Source of the DNA: Rhynochetos jubatus
Taxonomy: Eukaryota; Chordata; Aves; Eurypygiformes; Rhynochetidae
NCBI GenBank assembly: GCA_027574665.1
Contig: CM050649.1
Coordinates: 64,198,150-64,262,149 of the forward strand
Reading direction: 5' to 3'
Length of the DNA stretch: 64,000 bases
In this document: positions 11,801-26,800 of the stretch, piece after piece
Layout of the letters: every line of letters starts with the position of its first letter
How positions within the stretch are numbered: the first letter of the stretch is position 1
Program-made: the position numbers and the translations under genes
The notes under the pieces: generated by a model
Told to the model about the DNA's origin: nothing
The model's database searches: none
Seen by the model: only the letters and a program-made list of their open reading frames with translations

Positions 11801-14800
11801 TATCGAGATCCGTTCTGAAGTGGGCATTATGTGAATCTCTCAGCGTTTTATCTCCTTGTGCCCAGCTCTCTGACTAGAGGCTTGCTCAGTATATTACAGA
11901 AAGAATGGCGTTCTTTTAATATTTTGCGTTGGATATCCTGTGATTTTTGAGACTTCTGAAGTACCTTGGTTTGGCATGGTCTTTAGTTTTGCCTTTAGCA
12001 ATAATGGGATCAAAACAGTGGCAAGGTGTTCCTGGCTAAAAGTTGAAATAGTCTTCAGAGACTACACAGAATGTGCTCCTTCACCTCTGCTTGCTGCTCC
12101 GTAGTTGTTTGGCCTGAACCATAGGCCTGTGAAAAGATTGTATCCGAGATGACTCAGAATCCCTTATACCTCTGATTTTGGTTTCACATCCCTAAAAGTA
12201 GCATTGTCTCTACATACACCCGTTTTCTGACGCATGATTTTCTTAAAAATTTAAATCATGAATTAGTCTTCAATAGCACGAGTGTTCTACCATTTTGTTC
12301 CTCTGGAGGGGTGAAGTGTAGGTATTACATAGCACAGGTCGCATCTGCTCCTTTTCACCACTGAAGTGTCTGTTTTCTGCTGTATAGGTACTGCTATAAA
12401 ACACCTATTTCATGAAAAACTAGAGTACTTTAGAAATGTGAACATAGCATTTTCAGTCTTTTAGCCTTGACGTTAACCTTCATAAATGCCCTTGTGCTGG
12501 CCTGCAGGATTGGTAAAATATAACCATCTTGCTTACTAAAGCAAGTGTTAATCAGATTGTATATTTGATTCCATTAGGCAGTAGTGAGTCTTGGAAACAG
12601 AAAAGCTGGCTGTCAGTTTGCACCTCTGAACTTGAAGCTCAAATTGAGTTTAATGTAATTAAAATTTATTTCAGTCTGTTTAGTTGGTAGTTAGTTCTTT
12701 TGCGTAAGTGATCTACAAATGTAGTTCAAGAGGTGAGGTAAAAGTACATTCCAGTACTGAGATTTATATAAGACCCAGTGCTTCTGTATTAAAAGCAATA
12801 TATTTTACTCTCAGTATTCAGGTTCTGCTGCCATAGTGACTAATTTGGAGATAAAAAAGAGAGGTTGCTCTAAGTAGTGCTTTTTGTCCAGGGTGTTTTG
12901 GGAAGTTTTGATTTATACTCATCCATTGTAACCCCTTTTTCTTCACTAATGCTATAGCTCTGTTGATGCTGACTGGGCTACTCAGAAGAGGCACTTCATT
13001 CTTTTGGGGGTATCAGCAGTGGCGATAGCCTGGAAGAACATGCTGCTGGTAGTGAAAACCATTCGTGTTCTCTCTAGGAAGAATATGCAAATTGTATTTT
13101 TTTTCCCCTGTTAGCAAGAACATTTGGGTAGGAATAACTTCATTGTTCTTTCTTCGTGGCACTTTGAGAAAAGCGTGTTTGATAAATGTATTCAGCAGAA
13201 TTTGTTTGCATGTTTTCAAGTATCATCTGAGGACACGGCTGTGACAGTGCTGATGTCCAGTTACAGGTGCACTTGCAGAATGGCATGTACTTAAAAGATA
13301 ATGAAGCTGCCCTCAGGAAATTTGGGTGAGATTACTATCTTGTATACTGAAAGCTATGTACTGAAAATAATGAAAAGTATTAGATAATGTCATGCTTACT
13401 AAATGTTTAAGTTAGAGCACCATTACTGTAAAATTTTAAGACATATCAGTCAACTGTGCAGGTCTTTTTTTCTTTATTTTTGATTCCCAAACTTCTGTGT
13501 AGATGGGAATTTCTGTTTCAGTTAGCTATTTTAAGTTCCAGGGCAAACCCATAAAATCATCAGCTTCATGCCTGTGTCCTGCCTTTGGTAAACACTGTGG
13601 GCTTCCTCTTCTCTTCTGTTCCCCCTTTCCTGAAAGTAGGACCTTTGTCAGCCTGGTGTTGTTGAATCCACAAACCCCATTCAGTGTTGCAACTGCAAGT
13701 AGGTAATAAAGTCCAGCTGCCACGAATGATTCCAGACAGGCTTGCAGAAACCAAATCTTTATGATAAGAATAAGTGCAAAGTGCCTCTTTTCTCTCCATT
13801 TTTTCTGCTCTCCCCAACCCAACTATATTGGCTGTACCCAGTGTCTCAAGCGATCCGCACTCAGCTGTGGATCATGGTACTTCCTCTCTTTGCAGGGTGG
13901 AAGTCTGTACTCACCCCGTTAGACAGTTTGACTTCATAAGTGTAAAATGCTTTGCTGCATATTCAACAGATAACTTAAGAGTGCATTTTAAAAAAGAGTG
14001 TACTAGGGAAGAAAGAAAGTTTATTTCTGATTAGAGTTAGGAAATCAGAATCTTCTGTGATCTAGACTTCTTCACCTGGAAGGCTGTGTAAACATGGTTT
14101 GGAAATTGTTAGGCATCTATCCTTCCTTCACAAATAATTGTCAGTTGAAGTTTACATATGTGTATATATATAAAAGCAAAACTCTTTGATAGAAAACAAA
14201 TTATTATTATGTATTGCAGGTGAAATACTTCCTAGGTGTGGGTCTGCCAAATACTGTTTTAGAGTGGTTGTAAAATACAGCCCTTGCCTAAAGCACACTG
14301 TGTAACTGTTTGCCCTGTCAATGGCAACATCTGTTGGGAAACTGTTGCAGGATTTTTCCTTCCTCTGAGGGTTTCCTGACTGGGTCAGTTCACTGGAATT
14401 TAAGAGCAACATAGGATCATACTGTAACAGGTGCCAGAGGCCACTGTGCAGTGTCAGTTATTTTCTTCATTGAACGTGAAATGTAAGTTCTACCTTCATA
14501 CCCTCCGTTTATACTGGATTAGGCTATTGCTGTGCAAAGTAGAGCACACATGGTAAACTACTCTGCTTCGGTTTGGGAGCTTCTAGCTGAGTGAGGATGG
14601 TTACTTCAGTTGCTCAGTTTTGTCTGGCTGAGCATACCTACCTCCGCTTGGAGGCTTAAGGTTGTGAACCAAATTATAGTTAAGAGGAAGTTCTTTCAGG
14701 GAAATGTTACAGCGTTTTCCACAATATTCACCCTTCAGTCTGAGAAAATGAAGTTAAAACAGGCCGTCACACTGCAGCATGGTTTTGCATGCTTTGTTTT

Positions 14801-17800
14801 GAAAACTGATTCCCTTCTTAAAAATCCCTTTCTTTAAGCCTAACTGAGCTTTGACAGTTACCGTGTCTGTGTTGCTGCTTTCAACCTGGACTGATAGCAG
14901 CTTTGTCCTTTATGCAGGTATAGTGAAAAGTCTTTGTGGATCAATTTGATGTGGACTTTTAATGTGATTTTAAGCTCAGCTTCTTTCCAGTTCTTCTCAT
15001 TGCTCCCCTTTTGTGTTCATATAGACAATGGGAAAAAGATCCTCCTTGTGCTTCTGTGTCAAGGTTGGTTTTAGGCAGTCCAAAACTTAAGTTCCAGCCT
15101 GGATTTGGACCTTCTTTATTTGCAGTGAGGAGCTGGAGAAAATGAAAAAAGTTCATAGCCCTTTGTTGTCATCCTTTGCCAAGGATCTGTTAAAAGCCTG
15201 ACAAGTTCTCTTACTGCAAAGCATTTGACAGTGTCCTGCTTGACATCCTTGTCTCTAAATTGGTGAGACATGGATTTGACGGGTGGACCACGCAGTGGAT
15301 AGGGAATTGGCTGGATGGTTGCACTCAGAGAGTTGTGGTCATTGGTCTCCACTCAGACACTGAGCCAATGACAAGCGGCGTTCCACAGGGGTTGGGATTG
15401 GTGCTATTTAACATGATGGGATCGAGTGCACCCTCAGCGAGTTTGCTGATAACACCAAGCTGTGTGGTGCGGTCAACATGCTGGAGAGAAGGGAAGGACA
15501 GAGGGACCTGGACAGGCTGGAGGGGTGGCCCTGTGCCAACCTCATGGAGTTCAACAAGGCCAAGTGTAAAGTCCTGCACCTGGGTCAGGGCTGGGCAGGG
15601 AATGGATTGAGAACAGCCCAGAGGAGGAGGACTTGGGGGTACTGGTGGGTGAAAAGCTGGACGTGAGCCAGCAGTGTGTGTTGGCAGCCCAGAAAGCCAT
15701 CCATATCCTGGGCTGTATCCAGAGAAGCGTGGCCAGCAGGTTGAAGGAGGGGATTCTCCCCCTCTGCTCTGCTCTTGTGAGACCCCACCTGGAGCGCTGC
15801 ATCCAGCTCTGGAGCCTGCAACATAAGAAGGATATCGACTGGTTGGAGTGGGTCCAGAGGAGGCTACAAAGATGCTCAGAGGGCTGGAGCACATCTCCTA
15901 TGAAGAAAGGCTGGGAGAGTGGGGCTTGTTCAGCCTGGAGAAGAGAAGGCTTCAGGGAGACCATATTGCAGCCTGCCAGTACCTGAAGGGGCCTACAAGG
16001 AAGCTGGGGGGGATGTTTTACAAAGGCCTGTAGTGACAGGACAAGGGGTAATGGGTTTAAATTGAAAGTGGTGAGATTTAGATTGGATATCAGGAAGAAA
16101 TTCTTCACGGAGAGGGTGGTGAGGCACTGGAAGGGGTTGCCCAGAGAGAACAGCTGTGGATGCCCCATCCCTGGAAGTGTTCCAGGCCAGGCTGGATGAG
16201 GCTTTGAGCAACCTGGTCTAGTGGAGGGTGTCCCTGCCCATGGCAGGGGGGTTGGAACTGGATGGTCTTCAAGGTCTTTTCCAGCCCAAACCGTTCTATG
16301 ATTCCAGCTGCCTGCAAAACGTAGTGTCCTGGCACAACACCCTTCTACCTGCTAACTAAAATCCCAGCCCCTGCAGAGTGTATCTGTAGATGTGTGGGTG
16401 AATGGAGAAACAGTGAGATTATGGTGTTATTGTGGGAATATTCTGAACTACTGGGGCCAAACATGTCCCTTAGTCACTGGTTTAACTCTGTAATGTAATC
16501 TGTGCCTTTAATATTTTTTGCTTGTGCCTTGGAATAGGAATAGCTTGATTCAGTCACATTTTGGACATGTTATCCTGCTGATGACAGCTGGACTATTGGC
16601 TGTCCCTTGGTGTTCAAATAAAAAAAAGGTTATACTCTGATTTCCACATACAAGTATAATATCCAGACTTCTTTTTCCTCTTCTCAAGTGACCTTTGCTA
16701 TCCCTTTCTTAGCCCACAATTCCAGCTGCAGCATGCATCCTGCAGTTATGTGTCCTTCAGTCTTCATCTACCACCTGCTGAGCACCTAGTGTATGTAATA
16801 GGTTGGCTTTAATTTAAAATGTGTATAATTAAGGCACCTTAAAAAGGTTTATTTTGGGAGGTGCTGTTGTCTACAGCCTAACAAATTTTTAACAGAAGCA
16901 ATCACAGATCCAGTTACAAACCAGATTAGGCATTCACTTTTTTCCAGGCCAGATGGAAAGAATAGTTGAATGATTTTGTAGATTACGATAGGTTTATTTT
17001 GTGTGTTCTAAGGTAATGGGAGCCTTTGATCTCCAAGTGGGGTCATGGCGAGTCTGGGGCAGGCTGCAGTCAGATGTGCTGTGTCTGACTGCAGCTGCAA
17101 ACCTCTTGCTTATTATTGTCCTCTGAAATATGCTGATAAGAATGTATGTGTTTTGGCTGTGGGGGGTGAGATGGGAAAAAAGGCAAAATTCTGACGCTTG
17201 TCTAGCTTGTGGCAGGGACGTCTCTGGGGGGAGTCTCTGTAGACTGGGTTGGCAGGTAGGAATGGATGAGCAGTTATTTTAAAGAGTCTGGTAAAAATGG
17301 CAGGAACTAAACCCGTCATGGGTAAGTTGTAAATGCTGGACTGGAGAAATTCTGGGGATGTTTTTAGAAAAGAAGGTCAGGGTGAGGAAAGCAGTTGCCA
17401 ACGTGGCCCTTAATTGCACAGCAATCTTGTGCATTGAACTGACGGGAGGTATGGAAATCCATATCCACAGCATGAATAAGGAGAGACTTCCAGCTGTCTA
17501 GTTCTACTGTGTTTAGAAAATTGGGGCTTTCATGCAGCCTTTGATTACAGAGATAAGTGACTAATGTCTGTGTTCTGTCTTTATAAAAGTGATCTCAAAA
17601 GGATTGCAAGTGCTGTTTTGTTGCTTGGGCAGAAAGTGGTGCTATTATTTTCATTACTTGCTGGTAATTACTAAAATGCTAGATACGTTACAGATGTTGA
17701 AATACTGCTGCATGAAATTAGTGTAAATGCCAATATATAGCTCTCCTTGATTTTGAGATTAAGGCAATTGCTAGTTTCTTTTCTGTGTTGGAATATGAAA

Positions 17801-20800
17801 ACAAGTAAATACTACAGAAATGTGGATAATTGGGAGCAAGATCTGACTTCAAGTGCATCCTTTGCGATACTGTGTGTTGCAAATCCTTTGCAAGTCTTAT
17901 GTGATGGCATTGATATTAAATTTTCATCCTCCCTAGGACGTTACAGCAGTGATTTCTGGATTCTAAGGTCACTGTCTTATGAAATGTAACATGAGAGCAA
18001 GCACCTGTGACAGTTAACATGTGCAATACTACTTCCCTCCACCCTCTAGTCCTAGTGACTTGTGGTCTAGGCATTTCACCTTTACATTTCTAATCTTGAA
18101 CTGAATTCAAGGGGGAAGTAGCTTAACTCGTCTTTCCCCCTCCCCTTTTTTTTTTGTTTTTTAGATGATAGCACTGAATGCCAAACTGCATCCAAGAAAG
18201 AAGAACAAAACGACAAAGAAAAGAAAGATGAAGAAGAGACTCCGCTGCCCACTTACAGGGCAAAATCGATTGTTGAGAGTTGGGTGTGGGGCAGACAACC
18301 AGGTATTACAGCTGTTTTGGTCCTCACTGAAGCATTACATATTCTGTATTGATCACTACTTTTGTAGCATCAGGAAGTAACTGGATTAAATGTACTTGCT
18401 GAAAGATGCATCTGTTAGGTTAGTGGAATAAGTTGGATAAGTGGTTAACCATGATTCAAGTTAAACATTTACTATAATAACTTTCAGGTTTAATTAGTCT
18501 TGTGACTTGAAGAGTCAATGTGCATCTTTCATGCTGCTTGAAGGAATTACTTGGAACAAATGCAGTTATACAGTGAAATGTTACGATGTCTTCAGAATAT
18601 TTCTTTTAAGCTGCAGACACTAAAAAGGAATTGCTTGGTTTCCGAATCCTGAATTTTCTGCAGGCAGTAAAGTTTTAATAGGTGATTTTTCTTTTTGATT
18701 TCATGGTCTGGTAGACAACTTTGAGTGGGAGAAAAGTTGAAGTAGTTAGTTCAATTTACTCTCTGTCCTGACCTTTGCTGACAGACATCTCGCCTGTGAT
18801 GGCAGTGGAAAAATGGTTTGTGTGTTCACATCTCCATGTATGGTGTTCCATGAAATACTATTTTGAAATACTCATTTTAATACTGAAGCCAGTTGAGATT
18901 CATGGTTGCTTATTACTGTAGAGCAGCAATTCATTGTCTAAAATTGTCCATGGTTAAAACCAGCAGATCAGAAGAAGCTTCACTTCAGTGTTTCTCTTTA
19001 CAGTTTTGATGCGTGATATTGCCTGATTCAGATGTTGGCATGTACAAACTTTGGAGACATCTGTTGTATCCCTTTTCCTTTCCCCTTATCCAGAAGCACT
19101 TGAAGATCCCTGAGAAAAGTATTCTGTTCCATGCCAGAATCTGCATCTGTGTAGCCCCATTTACTAGGGAGGCTATTTGTTTTTGTTGAGCCACAGGTCA
19201 GCTGCCAGTCTGCTGTCCTGTTCTCTGTGCCAGCCAGCTTGCTCCCTTTTCTTAAGGACAGAAGGACAGATGGACTTGCTGTCACTCTAGTAGTGGGACA
19301 AAATTTTGCAGTGTAGGAGGAATGAAAAGAATTGCCACTACAGTGGAAGGGGGGGCGAAAATTGTGTTGAAGAGATGTAAGCTGAAGGTCACATTAATTT
19401 TGTTCTATATTTTTATTTGCGTTTGTTACTGAAGAGTGAAATAAAACTATTTTAACAAAACGGTAATCTAATTGTCAAGTATCTTACCATATTTCCCCCA
19501 ACTGACTAAGGTGTTTGGGATAAGACCTTGCCTTCAAGCTAACCCTTCAATTATTTCTTAAAAATTGAAAATACGGTTGAGAAAAAAGGAGATGAATGTG
19601 TGTTTGGAGTTTTCAGAAGGAAAAGCTTACTCTCTTGTATTTCCTTTTAGTGCTTGTACATAGTGTGGTTTATTGGTGCGCATATAGGTACTTATTCTAG
19701 AAATAATTTATGAGGAATTTATCTAACAAATTTGTATTCCTTAATCTCTGTTACCATTTGTGCTTGAATTTTGCATCCCCTGGCTGTGACATACAAATCC
19801 TTAAACAATACCACAAACACATTTGCAGTTTATTTATAGAAATGTTAGAGGTGCCTTTTCTTTCATGACTGTAGGTAACTTTTTGGTTTGCATTTGTCAG
19901 AAACACAACAGCTGCCTTTTGAGCCATCCTAGTTTTTGTGGCTTGGTAATTAATTTTGAAAAAAATATGGAGAATCACTTTGATTTTGTACTTTGTGGAA
20001 GTGTTTCATAAAATGGGGAAAATATTTAAACTATTTTCTGTCATCCTTATTAAAAACAAAATGAAGCTTAGAACATTTGCATGTCAAAAGCATAAAGGAA
20101 CTTTTGGAAAGGAAAATTGTTTCTTAAATATATTGTTGCTGATCAAGTAAAAATTACAGTTACTGTGTTTTCCTCTACGTTTTATATTTCTTTACAAGTG
20201 AGGTACAATTTAAAGATGTGATCTTGGAGTTATTTTATAAAGACACCTGTAGAGACAATTAAAGTCTGTGTTAGGTCAATACCCTAAACTATTTCCACTG
20301 AGTTTAATGATTTACAGTCTTACATTATGAAAATAGTATCTAGACATTAGACAGTGTGTATCTATGCTTTACAAGTGCTGTAATACAATCTTATGTTACC
20401 AAGAAGTGTGGAGTATCATGCTATTGAGCTTCAGCAGGCTAATCCAGGTCACTGGGTCTTGTGACATCCTTCTTCCGTAAGGGTTGAGAGATTCTGAGAG
20501 CACAAAGAAACCCCTGTTCGTAAAAGGTGTTGAGAAAATGTACGTTTTGTCCCACCCAGCCCACCCCCTCCCCTTGTTTTGTCATCCTGGCACAAGTTCA
20601 GAGAAGCAAAATGCTTTACATAGTTCTAATTTATGCCAATATCACTACTGTGCCAGAACACGGCAAAGAGGGCGTAACTTTTTTTTTGAATGGTCATTGT
20701 ATGCCAAATACTGTAAAAATGTGTAAGATAGTAATAAATACATGGGTAAGTAATTATTTGACTTTAAGGTGTTTTTCCTTCTCTCTTGGATCTTAGTGTT

Positions 20801-23800
20801 CACCCTTTTCATATTCAGTTCTTAACTGATGTCAGTGTTGAGCTATTCAGGCCTTGGTTTTGACATGAGTGTTTCTTTAAAACATCTCCCGCCCCGTCAT
20901 GTTTCTAACAGGTTGTGTATTCATTAACCAGTTCTTCTGATTCTTCCTAAAATGCTTGTTTTACTGCTTCCATCAGTTTTCTCTTTTGACATTTGGTTTT
21001 TTTTTTAGCGTCTTACGTGGCTGGGAGAGAAGTCCAGGTGTTCAGCCCTGGATAGGGGGAGAAAAAGAGGAAACCCTTTGGAGTGGTTGTTCAAAACCTA
21101 CAGAAAATAGAGCAGTATTTAATTTTCTTGGGCTTTAGTAACATAGTTAAAGTTGGCTATGTTGAGTCAAACCAAAGGACAGTCCAGTCCAGTGTCCTGA
21201 CTGCAGCAACATAAATAGCAGTAGCCAAGTGGATAATTAGGTCCAATGTTTATGATATATTATGTGTAGCATATAGATTTCGGGCCAGAGGTGTTGGTAT
21301 TGGGGAATGTGAATGTGCGTTTGGACATCTCCACCCCCCTTTTTTATTTTTGTGGAGCATATATGTGCATGACATGGCTTAATAGGTTTTAATATATTTG
21401 ATGTTGATTTTTTTCCCATTAATTTGTGTAGTACTTTTTGAACATTCTGAACTTTTAGCATCCACAGCTACATGTAGCAAGGAGCTTTGTAATTCAACTG
21501 TTTATTGCATGAATATGATCTCCTCCTAGTCCTTGACTTGGTTTTGTCATGTGTTGGTTTCACTTTGTGCCCTGTTCTTGTATTTGAAGAGGCAGTGAGT
21601 GGTTGTTCCTTACTTGTCTTCCCCGACACTGGTGGGATTTTTTTGTGTTTTAAGAATTCTGTCATAATCACCCCCCAGTTGTATCTTTCCCTCACTGAAG
21701 ATCTTATTTCATGAAAGTTCGGAAGCTATTCCAAACACTTAGTTCCTCCCTCTGTTTTTTGTTACTTTGGGTTTTCTTCGCTCCTATATTGTTACACCTG
21801 GGAAGGTGCATTGGGAACCCTGTATGCTACTTCAGCTGCATCTCATGGGTTTCATGAAGTGGCATAATGATCCCTGGTTTTTGTCCTGTCTGTCTTGATA
21901 ACCCCATTTTTTCAGCTGCTGTTGTACAAGAGACCAATTTCTTCTTGGATCTATCCTGCTGTAGTGCCAAGATTTCGTTCCTGAGTGGAAGGTTGTTTGG
22001 AGTCCCTTTAACACGGGAAAACTGGGATTTTGTTTCCCTTGCTCGTCAGCGTCCATCTACTGTTTCATTGCTTACTTAATATCCTGCATATTTTTGCAGT
22101 TGGCTGTCTTTACTGGTGTAGTACCAACAGTCTTAACCTAAATATTTGTCTCCATTTCCACACAATTTGTACATATATGGAACAGCAGAGGAATTTACAC
22201 AGGTTTCTGAGGGACTTGCTGTTGTTATTGCTCCTAAGTGTATATAGGCTAGTTATTCCTTGTTGCATTCCCTATGTGTCTCTTATCTGTGTTAACAGTT
22301 CTGACCCTTAACATTTAATATATATATCACTTGGGTGTTAAGAAATATCTTCAATACACTATGTCTTTGTAGATGTAAAATCTGAGAGATTTGAGTATTT
22401 TTGACATCATCCAAAAGTGCAGTGTTCCCTTAAGATGAATCCTGGTTTTGTTGTTGTGTTTTGTGGTTGTGTTTTTGTTGGGTTGTTTTTGTTTTATGGA
22501 AAAAGCACTGGCTAAATCTTTCTCAGTGCTTATGATTACAGAGCCAGCTTACTTTGACTGTGGGTATAGTTATTTAATACCCCTTGAGATAAGGTCATTT
22601 GTAGTTCTTGTGAGAGAATACAGACAGCTCAACTGGTGAAACAACTATGCATGTAAAAACTTAACTTTAAAAACTGTTAAGTAGATTATGATTCAAATTC
22701 ACTGTAATCTGGTTTTACTGCATGTGTTTAAGATAACAAACATTGCATAGGTAACAAAACATCACAACATTACTTTAATTCACCTTAATTGCTGTCTGAC
22801 TAGAAAATGCTACTTTCTACATTTAGATTTTGGTAGGAATGCTACTATTCTGTTTCCTTTGTAGGACAAGAAAATAAATGAGGAAATAATCTTATTGCAA
22901 ACAACCTTAAAAGGATAAGCCATGTTCAGCTGAAGTGATAATATGGTCATGTTGTATAGCAGTTGTGGTTTATATTAGCAGTGAATTAAGCCGTTATGTT
23001 GGTAACTCAGTGCCGTGACGTAGCACTTCTGGGGTTTCCTCATGTGCTTGTTTACAGACAGTGCTGCACCTTGTTTTTCCGATGTTGTTAGTCTAGCGCT
23101 AAGAAATGCTTTAGAGGCAATACCTAAGGGGGCAGGTTAAAATCACCCATGTGAATTCGGTGAGAGATTGTTGAGATACGTGTCACTGCCAACAGCAGTA
23201 GTAGTTGGCAGTCTTTTTGTTTGCTTTGTGAGAGAGAAAGGACATGCAGAACTTTCATCCTGTAAGGGATATAAGTTACATGATTAAATCTAAATTTGGA
23301 CTGTGTGTACAAAAGTAATTAAAAACAGTCATGGCACTGGAAAAATGGTTTCTAACCTCTTATAGTAACATTTTCTGCTTTAATAAAATTTCTTGATCAA
23401 TACTTCTAAGTGGAGATTTAGAAATGCTGATAAAAAAGTTTCAGTCAAAGGATGAAATTTGACTTCCTCTGTTTTACATTTCTCAGTACTCTCTCATCCC
23501 TGTTTTTTGTTTGCTTTCTTACCACTTGGAACAGATTTTAACTCACCTCCTTCTCTCCTCTCCCCCCTCAACTTGGAAGCTGTCACCCAGATGCAAGTAT
23601 CTGGTTGCTGTTTATGCCCCTGAGGGGTATGTGCGCGTGTGTGTATTTTTACACACACGCATGAGGCTCGGTTCTCGCTATTTTGTTCTGTGGATGAGTA
23701 TTTGAACATTGATTTTAAACAAGTTTTACTCACAATATAAAACTTTGAAAATTAAGCACCCGGCCATATAATGAGATGCATTCTGAATGTGCATGCAACT

Positions 23801-26800
23801 ACTCATTATTTCTTCTGCCAAGTACTAATAAGGTGAGGTCTGCTGATGGTCAGATTTTGAACAGGGGAATAGACAGAAAGAAGCAAAAAGCTAAACACAA
23901 TTTAGGAATTATATTCTTTGTTGGTTATATTGTTGAATTATTTTCTTTGGGAGCATATTTATCTTTGTTTCTGAAGGAAATTATGTGTATGTGATTGCAT
24001 TTTTGTCTCTCCCTCTAACTTTTGAATCCACTCATTCTGTGGCAGTGGCTTGCAGGGCCATTAGAGGCCGATTAAGCCAAGCCAACTGCATCTTCTGCCT
24101 GCTTTTTGTCCAGTGGAAACACAATGTAGTGGAAGGGGAAAGAGAAGGCAAAATATAAAAATCTCTAGGAAATTAGAGCACATTAGTTCTGCTGCTGACA
24201 GGAATGTGTGCTCATTATAACAGTAGTTTCTTGCCAAATTCGGTTTGAAATGTGTTTTTTAGTTTTTAGGTCTTGTAATCACTCCACATCGTAACATCTG
24301 TATTTGACTTTAGTAAAGCTTATGACTCAGCCAAAGTCCTTGAAACTTTTCAGTTTGATATTGGCATTTTTAAGGCCCTTAATTTTCTAATTAGAGCCTG
24401 TGGTGTTCCGTACAAGAGCTAAAGAAGTAAGTGTTAAGAAACCATTTAGAACGTTAGAATTTTTTTTTTTTGAGCTGCTAAAACAGGATCAAACATGCCT
24501 TTGGATGGGCTACCTGCCTTAGACTTATGTCGGGTTCGTTCTGGCTGTGGCTGAGATGATTTAAGAAGCTACTGTCTTCAGCTGCTTGTTTTAACACCAT
24601 CCACACACCACACCACACACACACACACACCCCCCAGTTTTGCTGGCATAACAAAATAATGCGTCACTACTTAACCCTGTTCTGTCAAACGATCCAAGTT
24701 ACGCACTACCGGTATTTTTCCTTCTAACACAGAGAACTTCTGGCAGGAGGAGTTAAGAAGTGAAGACATGTAGTTATGCTGGTGGCTGGGGGGAGGATGG
24801 GATGTGATAAATTTTAATAGAAGATGGTAACCCCCTTACCTATTTCTACTGCAGCCAGAAACATACCTGATTCTAGTTGTCAGTTAACAAGTATTCTGCT
24901 AATGGTAGCTTGAGAATTTAAACTTGTATCGTATGACTTCAACTCTTACGTTGTAGGTACGGATTAGGCAAATAACCCATCTCCACCTTTCATAAAATAA
25001 CTGCCAAAGCAAAGTATTGCAAGGGATGGTTAGCATCAAGTGCTGGTGTAGTGGCATATGAACAGTTTTGTTTAGAGTTCCCTGTAACCTTCTCAGATGA
25101 AATTTGAATCGTTACTATTAATAAGCTATTCTCTCATAAGTTCATTGGTAATAAGTGTTGTTCAGATTTTAGGGTTTATTGAAATCAGTTTCACTGGGTT
25201 GATTCCCAGATATATTTAAATCTTTCTAAAGATGAACTAAATTTTTATAAAGATAAATTTACTTAGGGAATAAGAGAAGATTTGAAGTGAGGAAGCATAT
25301 AGATATATCTTAACTTAAAAACAGTGTTACTTTTAATAAAGTGAGACAGTCCTTGGTTCAATTTTGAGATGTCGGGAGTTACATTCCAGCCTTTACTACA
25401 CTTTGCATATCAGCTTTCTTTCGCATTCTTGAAATGCTAAAGAAGTATATATAAATATTTAAGAGTGCGGTTATTAAATTTTGGTAGAAAGCCATCTTAA
25501 AATTGTAGCCATCTGACATTGTGAAGGCAAGGTGAGAAGGGGGAAAGGAAATAATTTTATTACAACTAAATTCAGTAAACTTAAGTTTATGCTTCATGCA
25601 GGTTATTTTTATGTGCTTTGAATCTTAGTGAGGATAAATCATATTTTCCGTTAGAAAACAGTATTTTTGCATGCTATGTTCAAGTATTTAAATATAGCAT
25701 ATTGTAACTGAACAGTTTTTCATACTACTATTTTCTGAATATAAAGACTTTGTGATTTTTAGGGCTAATAACTTGAAAATTGAATTCTTTCCAGCCCTTT
25801 TTGTTCATAAAAAGTGAAGACAGAATTTTAGTTGATTCCTTTTCTAGCTCTTGTAGTGTCTTAATTTGAGAGAGGGTGGTGAGGCACAGGAACAGGTTGC
25901 CCAGAGAAGCTGTGGATGCCCCATCCCTGGCAGTGTTCCAGGCCAGGCTGGATGAGGCTTTGGGCAACCTGGTCTAGTGGAGGGTGTCCCTGCCCATGGC
26001 AGGGGGGTTGGAACTAGATGGTCTTTAAGGTCCCTTCCATCCCAAACCAGTCTGTGAATCTATGATTGTATGATTTAAATTGGTGACTTCATTGACAGGA
26101 AAGTGAAATAACTTGCTTTTAAAATCCCTAACTTGAGACAGCCCTATTGTGAGGTTTTGTTCTGCGAATCATTGCATAGTCCATGCAACTGTGGTCTAGT
26201 TTTCTAATTAAAGCAGGATTGAACCTTTGAGGTATTTAAAACCTACGTTAATGTTATATTTTTTTGTTAAATAAGCCATTTTGGTTAAATAAGCCACTAT
26301 CAGATGGCTGAATAGGATGTTGAGTATCTTATAGGTTACCCTCTGCATGTATTGCTGAACCATTAGGAATTAATTTCATAGGGGCTGCTACAAAACCTTG
26401 TTTGGTTTTTTTCAGCACAGACACAGTATCGTGTGTGTATACCACGGCCAGCTTTAAAACTGGTACCACTTGATGTCCATACATTGTATGTGCTTCCATA
26501 GGATTCTGGTTTTTATGCACTCAGAGTTCATACTGTAGTTTGGGTCACCTGTTGCATCAGAATGGCTGGATGCTGATGACAGCAGCGCTGTGGTTGGTTG
26601 AAAGTGGCTTGAAACCTTTGCAGCTGTAGACTTTTAGAGAAACTTCTCAGTAAAGTAATTGTTGGAGGATTGTAGGTGGTCGCTGCCTGTAGTGTTTCTT
26701 TCCGGTAGTCACCATGACATAGCTTTAATAAGCGTGTTATTTTGAAATGAAGGGCTATTTCATCTAAGTCTTCAAATCTCAGAAATAATTTTAGTGTGTT

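Larger units (their letters stand above)
8810..18164 (+). other. HERC2 intron 1 (9.4 kb)
   Basis: It contains a (GGTT)n-like run (10916-10945), an LTR-like element (10980-11800) and a CR1 (15212-16305). The rest shows no exon or recognisable repeat. Confidence 0.8.

Noticed and set aside
11107-11877. Several overlapping open frames of 65-157 codons
   Set aside because: They arise from the GC-rich, stop-poor LTR-like element and encode no recognisable protein.
13503-13939. Overlapping open frames on both strands and a TAATAAAG motif in intron 1
   Set aside because: Considered as an LTR or small gene, but no boundary, tail or protein match could be shown.
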